44,970 bases of DNA from Arthrobacter sp. H-02-3 (GCF_003097355.1 NZ_PYUI01000030.1:1-44970), one strand, 5' to 3'. Counted from the stretch's first letter, positions 34,207-44,573 are shown. Notes: a model not told the origin generated them from the letters alone. A program made the numbers and translations.

Positions 34207-36825
34207 CTACGCGTTGACGATCAGGCCGAGCTCGGCCTTGGACGCCAGTGCCTCATGCTTGGGTAGCACGCGCACGGTGTAACCGAAGGACCCGGAACGG
34301 TCGATCACCAGCGTGCCGCTGAAGAGGTGCCGGCCCCGGCCGAGGTCTTCGGCGGCCTTGAGCTCCGCGACCGTGATGTCCGCCAGTTCGTCGGATTCTT
34401 CGGCCCGGCCGTAGGCCACCTCAACGTAGACATCGTCCGGTGAGAGCTCGCTGAGGGAGACATAGGCGTTGACCTGGAGGAGATCGCCGATCTGCGGGTC
34501 CTCGGAGACCCCCACGGAGTCGACGTGTTCCACCTGTATGTGGGGCCACGCCGCCCGGATCCGTGAGGTCCACCCCGCCAGGGCCTTGGCCTGGGCGTAG
34601 TTCTCCGCCACGGCGTGGCGTCCCGCGATCGCGGCCGGGCGGTACAGCACGTTGACGTAGTCCTTGAGCATCCGCTCCGCGGAGACCGCGGGGCCAAGGT
34701 GAGACATCGTGTGCTTGATCATGGACACCCAATGGGTGGGCACCTTTTGCGGGCCGGACTCCGAGGGCCCGGCAGCGCCGGCCCCGTCGGAGACGGTCAG
34801 CCCGTAGAACCGCGGCGCCACCTGGGTTTCAAGCAGTTCGTAGAGTGCCGCCGCCTCGATGTCGTCACGTTCTTCCGGCGACGCGTCATTGTTGGCGGTC
34901 GGGATCGCCCAGCCGTTCTCGCCGTCGTACATCTCGTCCCACCAGCCGTCCATGACCGAGAGGTTCAGCGAACCGTTCAGGGCCGCCTTCATGCCGGAGG
35001 TTCCGCAGGCTTCCAGCGGGCGCAGCGGGTTGTTCAGCCACACGTCGCAGCCCGGGAACAGGGTCCGCGCCATGGCGATGTCGTAGTTGGGCAGGAACGC
35101 GATCCGGTGCCGCACGGCGGGGTCGTCGGTGAACCGGACTAGGTCCTGGATCATCTTCTTGCCCGCGTCATCGGCCGGGTGCGACTTCCCGGCGATCACC
35201 AGCTGGATCGGATGCGTCTTGTGCAGCAGGAGAGCCTTGAGTCGTTCGGGATCCCGCAGCATGAGGGTCAGCCGCTTGTATGTGGGCACGCGGCGGGCAA
35301 AGCCAATGGTCAGGATGTCCGGATCCAGGACGGAGTCCGTCCATGCCAGCTCGGCGTCGGCGGCGCCGCGCTTCTTCCAGGCGGCCCGGAGCCGGCGCCG
35401 GACGTCCTCGACCAGGGACACCCTCATTTCGCGCCGCAACGCCCACAGGTCCTCGTCGGTGACGTTGTAGGCCAGGTCCCAGGGGCCCTGCGCCTCAGCA
35501 TCGGCGCCGAACTTTTCCCGCGCCAGCGCCGAGATGCGGGAGTCCACCCAGGTGGGGACGTGCACGCCGTTGGTGACGGAGGTGATGGGGACTTCGGAGT
35601 GGTCAAAGCCCGGCCAGAGGGCGGAGAACATTCCGCGGGAGACCACACCGTGCAGTTTGGCCACGCCGTTGGCCCGCTGGGCAAGCCGCAGGCCCATGAC
35701 CGCCATGTTGAACACGAACGGGTTGCCGTCAGTGAAGTCCTCGCGGCCCAGATCCAGGATCTTTGCCACCGGGACGTCCGGTGCGAGACCGGCTTCGAAG
35801 AAGTGTTGGATCTGGGAGATTTCGAAGCGGTCGATCCCGGCCGGGACTGGCGTGTGGGTGGTGAACACGGTGGACGCCCGACCGGCGGCCAAGGCCTCGT
35901 CCCAGCTCAGCGGGGCCGGGCCGGACATCAACTCCTGGATCCGCTCGACGCCCAGGAACCCGGCGTGCCCTTCGTTGGTGTGGAAGACCTCCGGGGCCGG
36001 GACCCCGGTGAGGCGCTGGAACTCGCGCAGTGCCTTAACCCCGCCCATGCCCAGCAGGAGTTCCTGCTGCAGCCGGTGGTCACCGCCGCCGCCGTACAGG
36101 CGGTCGGTGATGCCGCGGGCGGCTTCGTCATTGCCCGGAACGTTGGAGTCCAGCAGCAGCAGCGGAACACGCCCGACGTCGGCCCGCCACACATGCGCCA
36201 GCAGGCGCCGGTCGTTGGGGAGGGGAAGGGAGATCTGCACGGGTTTGCCGTTGCCGTCCGGCGACGCCTCGCGCAGGAGCGTCAGCGGCAGCCCGTCCGG
36301 GTCCAGGACCGGGTACGTTTCCTGCTGCCACGCGTCACGGGACAAGGACTGCTTGAAGTATCCGGCCTGATACAGGAGGCCGACGCCGATCAGCGGCACG
36401 CCGAGGTCCGACGCCGCCTTCAGGTGGTCTCCGGCCAGGATGCCCAGACCGCCCGAGTACTGGGGGAGGACCTCGGTGATGCCGAACTCGGGCGAGAAAT
36501 AGGCGATGCAGGACGGGGCGCCGTCGCCAAGGCTCTGGTACCAGCGCGGCTGCTCCAGGTAGCGGTCGAGGTCGTCGGCGGCGGCATGGACACGCCGCAC
36601 CACGTCCTGGTCCGCCGCGAGGCGCTGCAGCTCTTCCCGGCTGACCAAGCCCAGGAACGTCACGGGGTCATGGGCGCTCTCCGCCCAGATCCCGGGGTTG
36701 AGCCCCTCAAAAAGCTCCCGGGTGGGCCGATGCCAGGACCACCGAAGATTGGTGGCGAGACGGGCCAACGGCCGGATGGACTCCGGAAGAACGGTTCGGA
36801 CAGTAAATCTGCGGATTGCCTTCAC
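34207..36825 (-). CDS. glgP: Alpha-glucan phosphorylase (GT35, DUF3417 type)
   Basis: This 872-residue cytosolic enzyme releases glucose-1-phosphate from alpha-1,4-glucan. An N-terminal DUF3417 domain (about residues 10-120, LATNLRWSWHRPTRELFE) marks the actinobacterial type. The phosphorylase core contains YFSPEFGITEVLPQYSGGLGILAGDHLKAASDLGVP. The PLP lysine is Lys613 in GTSGMKAALNGSLN, counted from the GTG at 36825 (KAIRRFTVRTVLPESI). A longer frame opens at 36846 with TTG; neither start has a strong ribosome binding site. It diverges from glgE across about 150 bases. A similar family member in mycobacteria acts in glycogen turnover. Confidence 0.93.
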   Translation of the reverse strand: MKAIRRFTVRTVLPESIRPLARLATNLRWSWHRPTRELFEGLNPGIWAESAHDPVTFLGLVSREELQRLAADQDVVRRVHAAADDLDRYLEQPRWYQSLGDGAPSCIAYFSPEFGITEVLPQYSGGLGILAGDHLKAASDLGVPLIGVGLLYQAGYFKQSLSRDAWQQETYPVLDPDGLPLTLLREASPDGNGKPVQISLPLPNDRRLLAHVWRADVGRVPLLLLDSNVPGNDEAARGITDRLYGGGGDHRLQQELLLGMGGVKALREFQRLTGVPAPEVFHTNEGHAGFLGVERIQELMSGPAPLSWDEALAAGRASTVFTTHTPVPAGIDRFEISQIQHFFEAGLAPDVPVAKILDLGREDFTDGNPFVFNMAVMGLRLAQRANGVAKLHGVVSRGMFSALWPGFDHSEVPITSVTNGVHVPTWVDSRISALAREKFGADAEAQGPWDLAYNVTDEDLWALRREMRVSLVEDVRRRLRAAWKKRGAADAELAWTDSVLDPDILTIGFARRVPTYKRLTLMLRDPERLKALLLHKTHPIQLVIAGKSHPADDAGKKMIQDLVRFTDDPAVRHRIAFLPNYDIAMARTLFPGCDVWLNNPLRPLEACGTSGMKAALNGSLNLSVMDGWWDEMYDGENGWAIPTANNDASPEERDDIEAAALYELLETQVAPRFYGLTVSDGAGAAGPSESGPQKVPTHWVSMIKHTMSHLGPAVSAERMLKDYVNVLYRPAAIAGRHAVAENYAQAKALAGWTSRIRAAWPHIQVEHVDSVGVSEDPQIGDLLQVNAYVSLSELSPDDVYVEVAYGRAEESDELADITVAELKAAEDLGRGRHLFSGTLVIDRSGSFGYTVRVLPKHEALASKAELGLIVNA

Positions 36826-36977
36826 CAGCGAAACACTAACGGACAACTCGGTGCCCCGGAACCGCTTTAAGATTCTTTCCGGTAAATGACGGATATCGGT
36901 CCGACTCGAACCGGAAACCTCTCACAAAACGTTCGAGGCCTTAGCATTCTGGCCGTTTTGTAGATAACGTCGAGCCT

Positions 36978-39050
36978 GTGACGAATAACTCGCGAACCAG
37001 TGCCCTGTCCAAGCAAAAGCCCAAGGCCCTGATCACGGATGGCCTTCGATTTGGCCGATTTCCGATCACCGCCGTGCAGCCGTCGGTAGAAGACGGAAAG
37101 TTCCCGGCCAAAGCTGTTGCGGGCGAATCCATTGTGGTGGGTGCCACCGCGTTCCGGGAGGGACACGACCAGCTCGGCGTCAGCGCCGTCCTGCTCGACC
37201 CCCGCGGCAAAGAGCGCCAGCGGGTCCGCCTCGCACCGCCGCGCGGACCGCGCGGCATGGGCACCGACCGTTGGGAAGGCCTCCTGACCCCGCCCGCCAC
37301 CGGCAAGTGGTCCTTCGTCATCGAGGCATGGCATGACCGCTATGGCACCTGGCACCACAACGCCGAGGTCAAGGTGGAGGCCGGCATCGACGTCGAGCTC
37401 ATGCTGGCCGAAGGCGCGGCCCTGCTGGCGGAAGCCTCCGAGGACGCCTCGCGGCCCTCTGCCGACCGCCGGACGCTGCGGATGGCCGTCGTCGTGCTCT
37501 CGGACACCGCCCGGACACCGGAGGAGCGCCTCGCCGCCGGCTTCAGCGACGAGATCGCCGCCGTCGTCCAACGCCAGCCCATCCGCGAACTCGTGACGGT
37601 CTCCGAACCGTACCCGCTGCTGGTGGAGCGTGCGCTCGCCGGCAGCGGGTCCTGGTACGAATTCTTTCCGCGCTCCGAAGGTGCCGTGCGCAACCACGAC
37701 ACCGGAGAGTGGACCTCCGGCACCTTCCGCACCGCCGCGAAACGCCTTGACGCCGTCGCCGCCATGGGCTTCGACATCATCTACATGCCGCCGATCCACC
37801 CGATCGGTGTCCAGCACCGCAAGGGGCCGAACAACACCCTGATTGCCGGACCGCACGATCCCGGCTCCCCGTGGGCCATTGGGTCCAAGGATGGCGGCCA
37901 CGACGCGATCCACCCGGACCTGGGCACCTTCGAAGACTTCGACGCCTTCGTGGCCCGGGCCGAGGAACTGGGGCTCGAAGTCGCCCTGGACCTGGCCCTG
38001 CAGGCCGCGCCGGACCACCCGTGGGTGCAAAGCCACCCGGAATGGTTCACCACCCGGGTGGACGGCAGCATCGCCTACGCGGAAAACCCGCCCAAGAAAT
38101 ATCAGGACATCTTCCCGCTGAATTTCGACAACGACCCCGCGGGGCTGTCCAACGAAATTCTGCGGATCGTGCTGCTGTGGGTCAGCCACGGCGTCAAGGT
38201 CTTCCGGGTGGACAATCCGCACACCAAACCCGTGTGGTTCTGGGAATGGCTGATTGGGAAGGTCAATAAGAAGCATCCCGACGTCGTTTTCCTGGCCGAG
38301 GCGTTCACCCGCCCGGCCATGATGCACGCCCTCGGCCGGGCCGGCTTCCAGCAGTCCTACACCTACTTCACCTGGCGGAACACCAAGGAAGAACTGGAGG
38401 AGTACTTCCAGGAGGTCAGCCACGAGTCACCGGCCTACTTCCGGCCGAATTTCTTCGTCAACACCCCGGACATCCTCACCGAGTACCTGCAGTTCGGCGG
38501 ACCGTCGGCGTTCAAGATCCGCGCCGCGCTGGCCGCAACGGCCAGCCCGATCTGGGGCGTGTACGCCGGCTTTGAGCTCTACGAACACGTGGCGCGTCCC
38601 GGAGCCGAGGAATACAGGGACAACGAGAAATTCGAGTACAAGTCACGCGACTGGGATGCGGCGGCCGAAACCGGGCGCAGCCTGGCGCCGTACCTGACCC
38701 GGCTCAACGAGATCCGCCGCGCGCACCCGGCCCTCGGGGACCTGCAGAACCTGACGCTGCACCAGAGCACGGACACGTCCACCGTGGTGTACTCCAAGCA
38801 CAAGACCCTCTCCGACGGGACCAAGGACACCTTGATCATCGTCGTCAACGTGGACCCGCACGGCACCCGGGAGAGCACCGTGTCCCTGGATCTGCCGGCG
38901 CTGGAACTGGACCCGGAGAACTTCACGCACAACGGCCGTTTCATGGTCGATGACTTGCTGACCGGCGAGAGCTGGGAATGGGGGGAGTACAACTACGTCC
39001 GTCTGGACCCGCACGTCGAGCCCGCCCACATTCTTAGCATCCGGAGGTAG
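36978..39050 (+). CDS. glgE: Alpha-1,4-glucan:maltose-1-phosphate maltosyltransferase
   Basis: This 690-residue GH13_3 enzyme transfers maltosyl units from maltose-1-phosphate onto alpha-glucan. It starts at GTG 36978. The catalytic nucleophile is Asp412 in FRVDNPHTKP and the acid/base Glu441 in FLAEAFTRP; the spacing of 29 residues equals that in the characterised enzyme. An N-terminal extension (about 1-20) and an immunoglobulin-like domain precede the barrel. It is the first gene of the glgE-treS-(mak-glgB) block. The next start, treS at 39056, follows the stop by six bases. Confidence 0.97.
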   Translation: MTNNSRTSALSKQKPKALITDGLRFGRFPITAVQPSVEDGKFPAKAVAGESIVVGATAFREGHDQLGVSAVLLDPRGKERQRVRLAPPRGPRGMGTDRWEGLLTPPATGKWSFVIEAWHDRYGTWHHNAEVKVEAGIDVELMLAEGAALLAEASEDASRPSADRRTLRMAVVVLSDTARTPEERLAAGFSDEIAAVVQRQPIRELVTVSEPYPLLVERALAGSGSWYEFFPRSEGAVRNHDTGEWTSGTFRTAAKRLDAVAAMGFDIIYMPPIHPIGVQHRKGPNNTLIAGPHDPGSPWAIGSKDGGHDAIHPDLGTFEDFDAFVARAEELGLEVALDLALQAAPDHPWVQSHPEWFTTRVDGSIAYAENPPKKYQDIFPLNFDNDPAGLSNEILRIVLLWVSHGVKVFRVDNPHTKPVWFWEWLIGKVNKKHPDVVFLAEAFTRPAMMHALGRAGFQQSYTYFTWRNTKEELEEYFQEVSHESPAYFRPNFFVNTPDILTEYLQFGGPSAFKIRAALAATASPIWGVYAGFELYEHVARPGAEEYRDNEKFEYKSRDWDAAAETGRSLAPYLTRLNEIRRAHPALGDLQNLTLHQSTDTSTVVYSKHKTLSDGTKDTLIIVVNVDPHGTRESTVSLDLPALELDPENFTHNGRFMVDDLLTGESWEWGEYNYVRLDPHVEPAHILSIRR

Positions 39051-39055
39051 TGCCA

Positions 39056-40852
39056 GTGAGTTTTAGCCCGCAGAACCCCAGCCAGCACTTCAGCCCGAGG
39101 GGAAGCTTTGAACTGAACGCTCCGGGCCTCCAGCACGACCCCCTCTGGTACCGCAAAGCGGTGTTCTACGAGGTCCTGGTCCGGGGCTTCGCCGACGGAA
39201 ACGGGGACGGCTCGGGCGACTTTCACGGACTGATCGAGAAACTGGACTACCTGCAGTGGCTGGGCGTGGACTGCCTCTGGCTCCCGCCGTTCTTCCAGTC
39301 ACCGCTGCGCGACGGCGGCTACGACATCTCGGACTACAACTCCGTCCTGGACGAGTTCGGGACCATCAGCGACTTCAAGCGGCTCGTGGCGGAGGCCCAC
39401 GCCCGCGGCGTCCGGGTGATCATCGACCTTCCCCTGAACCACACCTCGGACCAGCACCCGTGGTTCCAGGAGTCGCGCAAGGATCCGGACGGGCCCTTCG
39501 GGGACTTCTATGTCTGGAGCGACACGGACGAGAAGTATGAAGACGCCCGCATCATCTTCGTGGACACCGAGGAATCCAACTGGACCTTCGACCCCATCCG
39601 GCGGCAGTTCTTCTGGCACCGGTTCTTCAGCCACCAGCCCGACCTCAACTTCGAGAACCCCAAGGTCATTGACGCGCTCTTCGATGTCGTCCGGTTCTGG
39701 CTGGACCAGGGCATCGACGGCTTCCGGGCGGACGCCATCCCGTACCTGTTCGAGGAGGAGGGCACCAACTGCGAGAACCTGCCGCAGACCCACGAATTCC
39801 TCCGCAAGCTGCGCAAGATGGTCGATGAAAGCTACCCGGGCCGCGTGATCATTGCCGAGGCCAACCAGCCGCCCGCCGAAGTGGTGGAATACTTCGGCAC
39901 CGAAGAGGAACCGGAATGCCACATGGCGTTCCACTTCCCGATCATGCCGCGGCTGTACTATGCGCTGCGGGACCAGAAGGCGTCGCCCATCATCGAGACG
40001 ATGAAGGACACCCCGGACATTCCCGAAGGCGCCCAGTGGGGCACGTTCCTGCGCAACCACGACGAACTGACGCTGGAAATGGTCACGTCCGATGAACGCG
40101 CCGCGATGCTGGGCTGGTACGCGCCGGATCCGCGCATGCGCGCCAACATCGGCATCCGGCGCCGGCTGGCCCCGCTGCTGGATAACTCCCGCTCCGAAAT
40201 CGAGCTCATCAACGCCCTGCTGCTGTCCCTGCCGGGCAGCCCGTTCCTGTACTACGGGGACGAGATCGGCATGGGGGACAACATCTGGCTGGAGGACCGC
40301 GACGCCGTCCGCACCCCGATGCAGTGGAACCCGGACCGCAACGCCGGGTTCTCCAACGCGGACCCCGGAAAGCTCTACCTCCCCGTGATCCAGTCGCTGG
40401 TCTATAACTACAGCATGGCCAACGTGGAGGCCGAGGCCGCACATTCGGGGTCGCTGCTGCGCTGGACCCGCCAAATCCTGAGCGTCCGCAAGAACCACCC
40501 CGCCTTCGGCCTGGGCGGATTCAAGCATGTGGAAGCCGACCACGACGTCGTCCTCGCCTACCTGCGCGAGCTCCCCGAAGGCAACGCCGCCGGTGAGGAC
40601 GCCGAGACCATCCTGTGCGCCTTCAACCTCTCGCAGCACCCCGTGGCAACCACCCTGCGCGTGCCGAAATTCGCCGGCCGGGGACTCCGGGACGTGTTCG
40701 GCGGCCAGGCGTTCCCGGCCATCGGCGATGACGGAACCCTGACGTTGACCCTGGGCAGCCACGATTTCTTCTGGCTGCGGATCCGCTCCGCAGCTTCCAA
40801 CCCGGCATCCCCGTTCACTCAGGCGATGCCTATCCTGTCCATCGAAGGCTGA
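39056..40852 (+). CDS. treS: Trehalose synthase (TreS)
   Basis: This 598-residue GH13_16 enzyme isomerises trehalose and maltose, and so links trehalose to the GlgE pathway. The GTG at 39056 follows GGAGG eight bases upstream; the GTG at 39050 has too little spacing. Catalytic residues are Asp226 in GFRADAIPYL, Glu268 in IIAEANQPP and Asp336 in LRNHDELTLEM. The Asp226-Glu268 spacing of 42 equals that of the mycobacterial enzyme. The N-terminus is Ser/Asn/Gln-rich. The stop codon at 40850-40852 is two bases before the maltokinase-glgB start, so translation is coupled. No maltokinase domain is fused to TreS here. Confidence 0.97.
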   Translation: MSFSPQNPSQHFSPRGSFELNAPGLQHDPLWYRKAVFYEVLVRGFADGNGDGSGDFHGLIEKLDYLQWLGVDCLWLPPFFQSPLRDGGYDISDYNSVLDEFGTISDFKRLVAEAHARGVRVIIDLPLNHTSDQHPWFQESRKDPDGPFGDFYVWSDTDEKYEDARIIFVDTEESNWTFDPIRRQFFWHRFFSHQPDLNFENPKVIDALFDVVRFWLDQGIDGFRADAIPYLFEEEGTNCENLPQTHEFLRKLRKMVDESYPGRVIIAEANQPPAEVVEYFGTEEEPECHMAFHFPIMPRLYYALRDQKASPIIETMKDTPDIPEGAQWGTFLRNHDELTLEMVTSDERAAMLGWYAPDPRMRANIGIRRRLAPLLDNSRSEIELINALLLSLPGSPFLYYGDEIGMGDNIWLEDRDAVRTPMQWNPDRNAGFSNADPGKLYLPVIQSLVYNYSMANVEAEAAHSGSLLRWTRQILSVRKNHPAFGLGGFKHVEADHDVVLAYLRELPEGNAAGEDAETILCAFNLSQHPVATTLRVPKFAGRGLRDVFGGQAFPAIGDDGTLTLTLGSHDFFWLRIRSAASNPASPFTQAMPILSIEG

Positions 40853-40853
40853 G

Positions 40854-43800
40854 ATGACTCGACCGACCCTTGCCCCGGCCCTGAGCGCACTGCTTGGCGC
40901 CTGGCTTCCGCGCCAGCGATGGTTCCCCGTCAAAAGTGCGGAGTTCAGCTTCGAACCGGCGGGCGGTCTGCGCCTCGAGACCGGCGGCGGGGAGGGCGCT
41001 CCCGGCACGGCGGTGTGCGAGGTGTTCCTGCTGGCGGTGTCCTATCCCACCCCCGACGGCAGCCGGACCGACATCGTCCAGGTGCCACTCAGTTTCCGCA
41101 CGGAACCGCTGCCCGGTGGCGAGCGTGCGCTGATCGGCGAACTTCCCGGCACGCGCGATGACGCTGCACACCGCTGGGTTTACGACGGCGTCCACGACGC
41201 CTCCTTCGTCGCCGCGTGGCTGGAGCTCATCCGCGACGGCGGAAGCACGCCGTCGGGACAAGCGACCGGCCACCTGGTGGAGTCCGGCTACCGCCTGCCG
41301 TTCGCGACGGGCAAGGTGAAGGTGCTCGCCGGGGAGCAATCGAACAGTTCGGTGATAGTGGACGACGGCGGTTCGGCCGCCATCGTGAAGTTCTTCCGGG
41401 TGCTGTCCGAGGGCCAGAACCCCGAGGTCGAAATCGGCGCGGCGCTGACGGCGGGGCGCACCGAGGAAGTCCCGGCGACCCTTGGCTGGGTTACGGGGGA
41501 ATGGGAGACTCCTGCGGCTGCGCTCGGTGTGGACCCGTCCGCTGCTGTCCGTACCGCCCGCGGAGAGCTCGCCGTCGCGCACGAATTCCTCTCCGGCGGG
41601 CTCGATGCCTGGCGGCTCGCCGTCGACGCGGCCAGCCGGGGGATCGGATTCACCGCCGAGGCCCATGCCCTGGGCGCTGCGACGGCCGCGGTGCACCGGC
41701 GGCTCGCCGAGGCGCTGGGGACCGCCACCGAATCCGCGCCGGGCGAGGACATCGCCCCCGGAGTAGCCCAGCGGGTGCGCCAGTCCTGGGCCCAGGCCGG
41801 CAACGCCGTCGGACCGTACGAGGACCGGCTGGACCGGCTCCTCGGCCGGCTTGAAGGCACCAGCGCCGGGCGGCTGCAGCGCATCCATGGCGACCTCCAT
41901 CTCGGACAGATCCTGCAGGTTCCGGGCAGTAGCGCCCCGGGCGAGCCCGGGGCTGCACCGCGCTGGGCCATCCTCGACTTCGAGGGTGAGCCGCTGCGCC
42001 CGATCTCAGAACGCAATTTTCCCGACGTCCCGCTGCGCGACGTCGTCGGCATGCTGCGGTCCTTCGACTACGCCGCCGGCGCCGCCGTCCGCGAGAACCC
42101 CGGTGCCGTGGTGCCGGGGACATGGGTGGATGACTGCGCCGAGGCCTTCCTGGCCGGCTACGCCGAAGTCATCCCCGGCAGCATCGACCGCGACTCGCCG
42201 CTCTTTGTGGCGCTGTGGCTCGACAAAGCACTCTACGAAGTCATCTACGAACTAAGGAACAGGCCGGACTGGCTCTCCATCCCGGTGAACGCATCGCGTC
42301 GTCTCCTCGGCAGTACAGGTTCCGGCGTCGCCGCCGAAGCCACAGCGGAAGGTATAAAAATGACAGGATCAGCACGTATCGATCGGCCCGGCGCACCATT
42401 GCCCGTGGACGGCGAGACTCTTGCGAGGGTCGCATCCGGCGAACACCACGCGCCCCACTCAGTCCTGGGTGCCCACCTTGATGACCACGGCCACGTCACC
42501 ATCCGGACCGTGAAGCACCTGGCGGAGGCAGTTTCTGTCGTGACGTCGGCAGGTGCTGCGCCCATGACGCACGAATCGGGCGGCGTGTGGGTGGCTGTGA
42601 TGGAACCGCTCGAGCGTGGCCACGTGCCGGATTACCGCCTCGAAGTGACCTACAAGGACCACGAGCCGCAGCTCATGGACGACCCCTACCGCTACTTGCC
42701 GACAATCGGTGAAATCGACCTGCACCTGATTGGTGAGGGCCGGCACGAGCGCCTGTGGGAGGCTCTCGGCGCGCACGTCCAGCACTACAAGTCCTCCCTC
42801 GGCGACGTCGACGGCGTGTCCTTCGCCGTCTGGGCCCCGAACGCGCAGGCAGTGCGCGTGAAGGGCGACTTCAATGGCTGGGACGGCCGGGAACACTCGA
42901 TGCGCTCGCTGGGTTCCAGCGGCGTGTGGGAGCTCTTCATCCCCGGCGTTGTAGCAGGGGCGTGCTACAAGTTTGAGATCCGGACCCGGCACGGCTACTG
43001 GGTGGAAAAAGCGGACCCGCTGGCCTTCGGAACCGAGGTCCCGCCGCTGACGGCGTCCCGCGTGGTCGAGCCCTCCTATGTCTTCAAGGATGCCGAGTGG
43101 ATGCAGGCCCGCGCCGGCCGCGATCCCCACAACTCAGCCATGAGCGTGTACGAGGTCCACCTCGGCTCGTGGCGGGTGGGGCTGGGCTACCGTGAGCTGG
43201 CCAAGGAACTCGTGGAGTACGTCAAATGGCTCGGCTTCACCCACGTGGAGTTCATGCCCGTGGCCGAGCACCCCTTCGGCGGCTCCTGGGGCTACCAGGT
43301 CACCTCCTACTTCGCCCCGACCTCACGGTTCGGGCACCCCGACGAATTCCGGCACCTCGTCGACGAACTCCACCAGGCCGGCATCGGCGTCCTCCTGGAC
43401 TGGGTCCCGGCGCACTTCCCCAAGGACGAATGGGCCCTGGCGCGGTTCGACGGCGAGGCCCTGTACGAGCACGCCGACCCGAACCTGGGCGAGCACCCGG
43501 ACTGGGGAACGCTGATCTTCGACTTCGGCCGCACGGAGGTCCGCAACTTCCTGGTAGCCAATGCCCTGTACTGGCTCGACGAATTCCACATCGACGGGCT
43601 GCGCGTGGACGCCGTCGCCTCCATGCTGTACCTCGATTATTCGCGTGAGGAGGGGCAGTGGCAGCCCAACCGTTTCGGCGGCCGCGAGAACCTGGAAGCG
43701 ATCTCCTTCCTGCAGGAGGTCAACGCCACGGTCTACAAGACGCACCCCGGTGCCGTCATGATTGCCGAGGAGTCCACCGCATTCCCGGGCGTCACCGCAC

Positions 43801-44573
43801 CCACCAGCGGCGGCGGCCTGGGCTTCGGCCTCAAGTGGAACATGGGCTGGATGCATGACTCGCTCCAGTACATGGCGGAGGACCCCTACAACCGCAGGTG
43901 GCACCACGGCACCATCACCTTCTCGATGGTCTATGCCTACTCGGAAAACTTCCTCCTGCCGATCAGCCACGACGAAGTTGTGCACGGCAAGGGTTCCATG
44001 CTGCGCAAGATGCCCGGCGACCGGTGGCAGCAGCTGGCCAACCTCCGCGCGTTCCTGGGGTACCAGTGGGCGCACCCGGGCAAGCAGCTGATCTTCATGG
44101 GCACGGAATTCGGCCAGGAAGCGGAGTGGTCAGAGCAGTACGGCCTCGACTGGTGGCTCGCCGACATCCCGGCACACAACGGCATGCAGCTCCTGACCAA
44201 GGACCTCAACGAGCTGTACCGTTCCACGCCGGCCCTGTACGAGCGGGACAACCAGCCGGAGGGTTTCCAGTGGATCAACGGGGGAGACTCGGACCGCAAC
44301 GTGCTGACGTTCATCCGCCGCGATGCTGACGGCAACCCGCTGGTCTGCGCCGTGAACTTCTCCGGCGGCCCGCACACCGACTATGTCCTGGGCGTCCCGT
44401 CTGCCGGAGCATGGCAGGAAGTGCTCAACACCGACGCCGCCAGCTATGGAGGCTCCGGCGTGGAAAACACCGGAACTCTGACTGCCGCGGACGAGGGCAT
44501 CGACGGTCAGCCGGCGTCGCTCACCGTGACCCTGCCCCCGCTCGGGGCCGCCTACTTCAAACCGCTGGCGTAG
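40854..44573 (+). CDS. glgB: Maltokinase-GlgB fusion protein
   Basis: This 1239-residue protein joins two enzymes. Residues 1-500 are a maltokinase (Mak/Pep2 type): HGDLHLGQIL with Asp347 and the DFEGEP motif with Asp375 are visible, and it makes maltose-1-phosphate from maltose. Residues from about 503 are a glycogen branching enzyme with the N-terminal CBM48 domain, and barrel residues Asp919 (LRVDAVASMLY), Glu972 (IAEESTAFPG) and Asp1040 (ISHDEVVHGKGSM). The spacing 53 and 68 equals that of E. coli GlgB. An ATG at 42360 (residue 503) with GGAAGG seven bases upstream may allow a separate GlgB. The gene is coupled to treS. Confidence 0.95.
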   Translation: MTRPTLAPALSALLGAWLPRQRWFPVKSAEFSFEPAGGLRLETGGGEGAPGTAVCEVFLLAVSYPTPDGSRTDIVQVPLSFRTEPLPGGERALIGELPGTRDDAAHRWVYDGVHDASFVAAWLELIRDGGSTPSGQATGHLVESGYRLPFATGKVKVLAGEQSNSSVIVDDGGSAAIVKFFRVLSEGQNPEVEIGAALTAGRTEEVPATLGWVTGEWETPAAALGVDPSAAVRTARGELAVAHEFLSGGLDAWRLAVDAASRGIGFTAEAHALGAATAAVHRRLAEALGTATESAPGEDIAPGVAQRVRQSWAQAGNAVGPYEDRLDRLLGRLEGTSAGRLQRIHGDLHLGQILQVPGSSAPGEPGAAPRWAILDFEGEPLRPISERNFPDVPLRDVVGMLRSFDYAAGAAVRENPGAVVPGTWVDDCAEAFLAGYAEVIPGSIDRDSPLFVALWLDKALYEVIYELRNRPDWLSIPVNASRRLLGSTGSGVAAEATAEGIKMTGSARIDRPGAPLPVDGETLARVASGEHHAPHSVLGAHLDDHGHVTIRTVKHLAEAVSVVTSAGAAPMTHESGGVWVAVMEPLERGHVPDYRLEVTYKDHEPQLMDDPYRYLPTIGEIDLHLIGEGRHERLWEALGAHVQHYKSSLGDVDGVSFAVWAPNAQAVRVKGDFNGWDGREHSMRSLGSSGVWELFIPGVVAGACYKFEIRTRHGYWVEKADPLAFGTEVPPLTASRVVEPSYVFKDAEWMQARAGRDPHNSAMSVYEVHLGSWRVGLGYRELAKELVEYVKWLGFTHVEFMPVAEHPFGGSWGYQVTSYFAPTSRFGHPDEFRHLVDELHQAGIGVLLDWVPAHFPKDEWALARFDGEALYEHADPNLGEHPDWGTLIFDFGRTEVRNFLVANALYWLDEFHIDGLRVDAVASMLYLDYSREEGQWQPNRFGGRENLEAISFLQEVNATVYKTHPGAVMIAEESTAFPGVTAPTSGGGLGFGLKWNMGWMHDSLQYMAEDPYNRRWHHGTITFSMVYAYSENFLLPISHDEVVHGKGSMLRKMPGDRWQQLANLRAFLGYQWAHPGKQLIFMGTEFGQEAEWSEQYGLDWWLADIPAHNGMQLLTKDLNELYRSTPALYERDNQPEGFQWINGGDSDRNVLTFIRRDADGNPLVCAVNFSGGPHTDYVLGVPSAGAWQEVLNTDAASYGGSGVENTGTLTAADEGIDGQPASLTVTLPPLGAAYFKPLA
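42347..42362 (+). promoter_or_regulatory. Internal ribosome binding site and ATG at domain junction
   Basis: GGAAGG (42347-42352) lies seven bases before an in-frame ATG at 42360-42362, which begins the GlgB half (MTGSARIDRPG). If used, a free branching enzyme of 737 residues would be made from the same message. Confidence 0.55.

Noticed and set aside
35179..36870. 563-residue plus-strand frame over glgP
   Set aside because: Antisense shadow; Gly/Arg/Gln-rich with no motif.
39299..41008. 569-residue minus-strand frame over treS
   Set aside because: Antisense shadow of a conserved enzyme.
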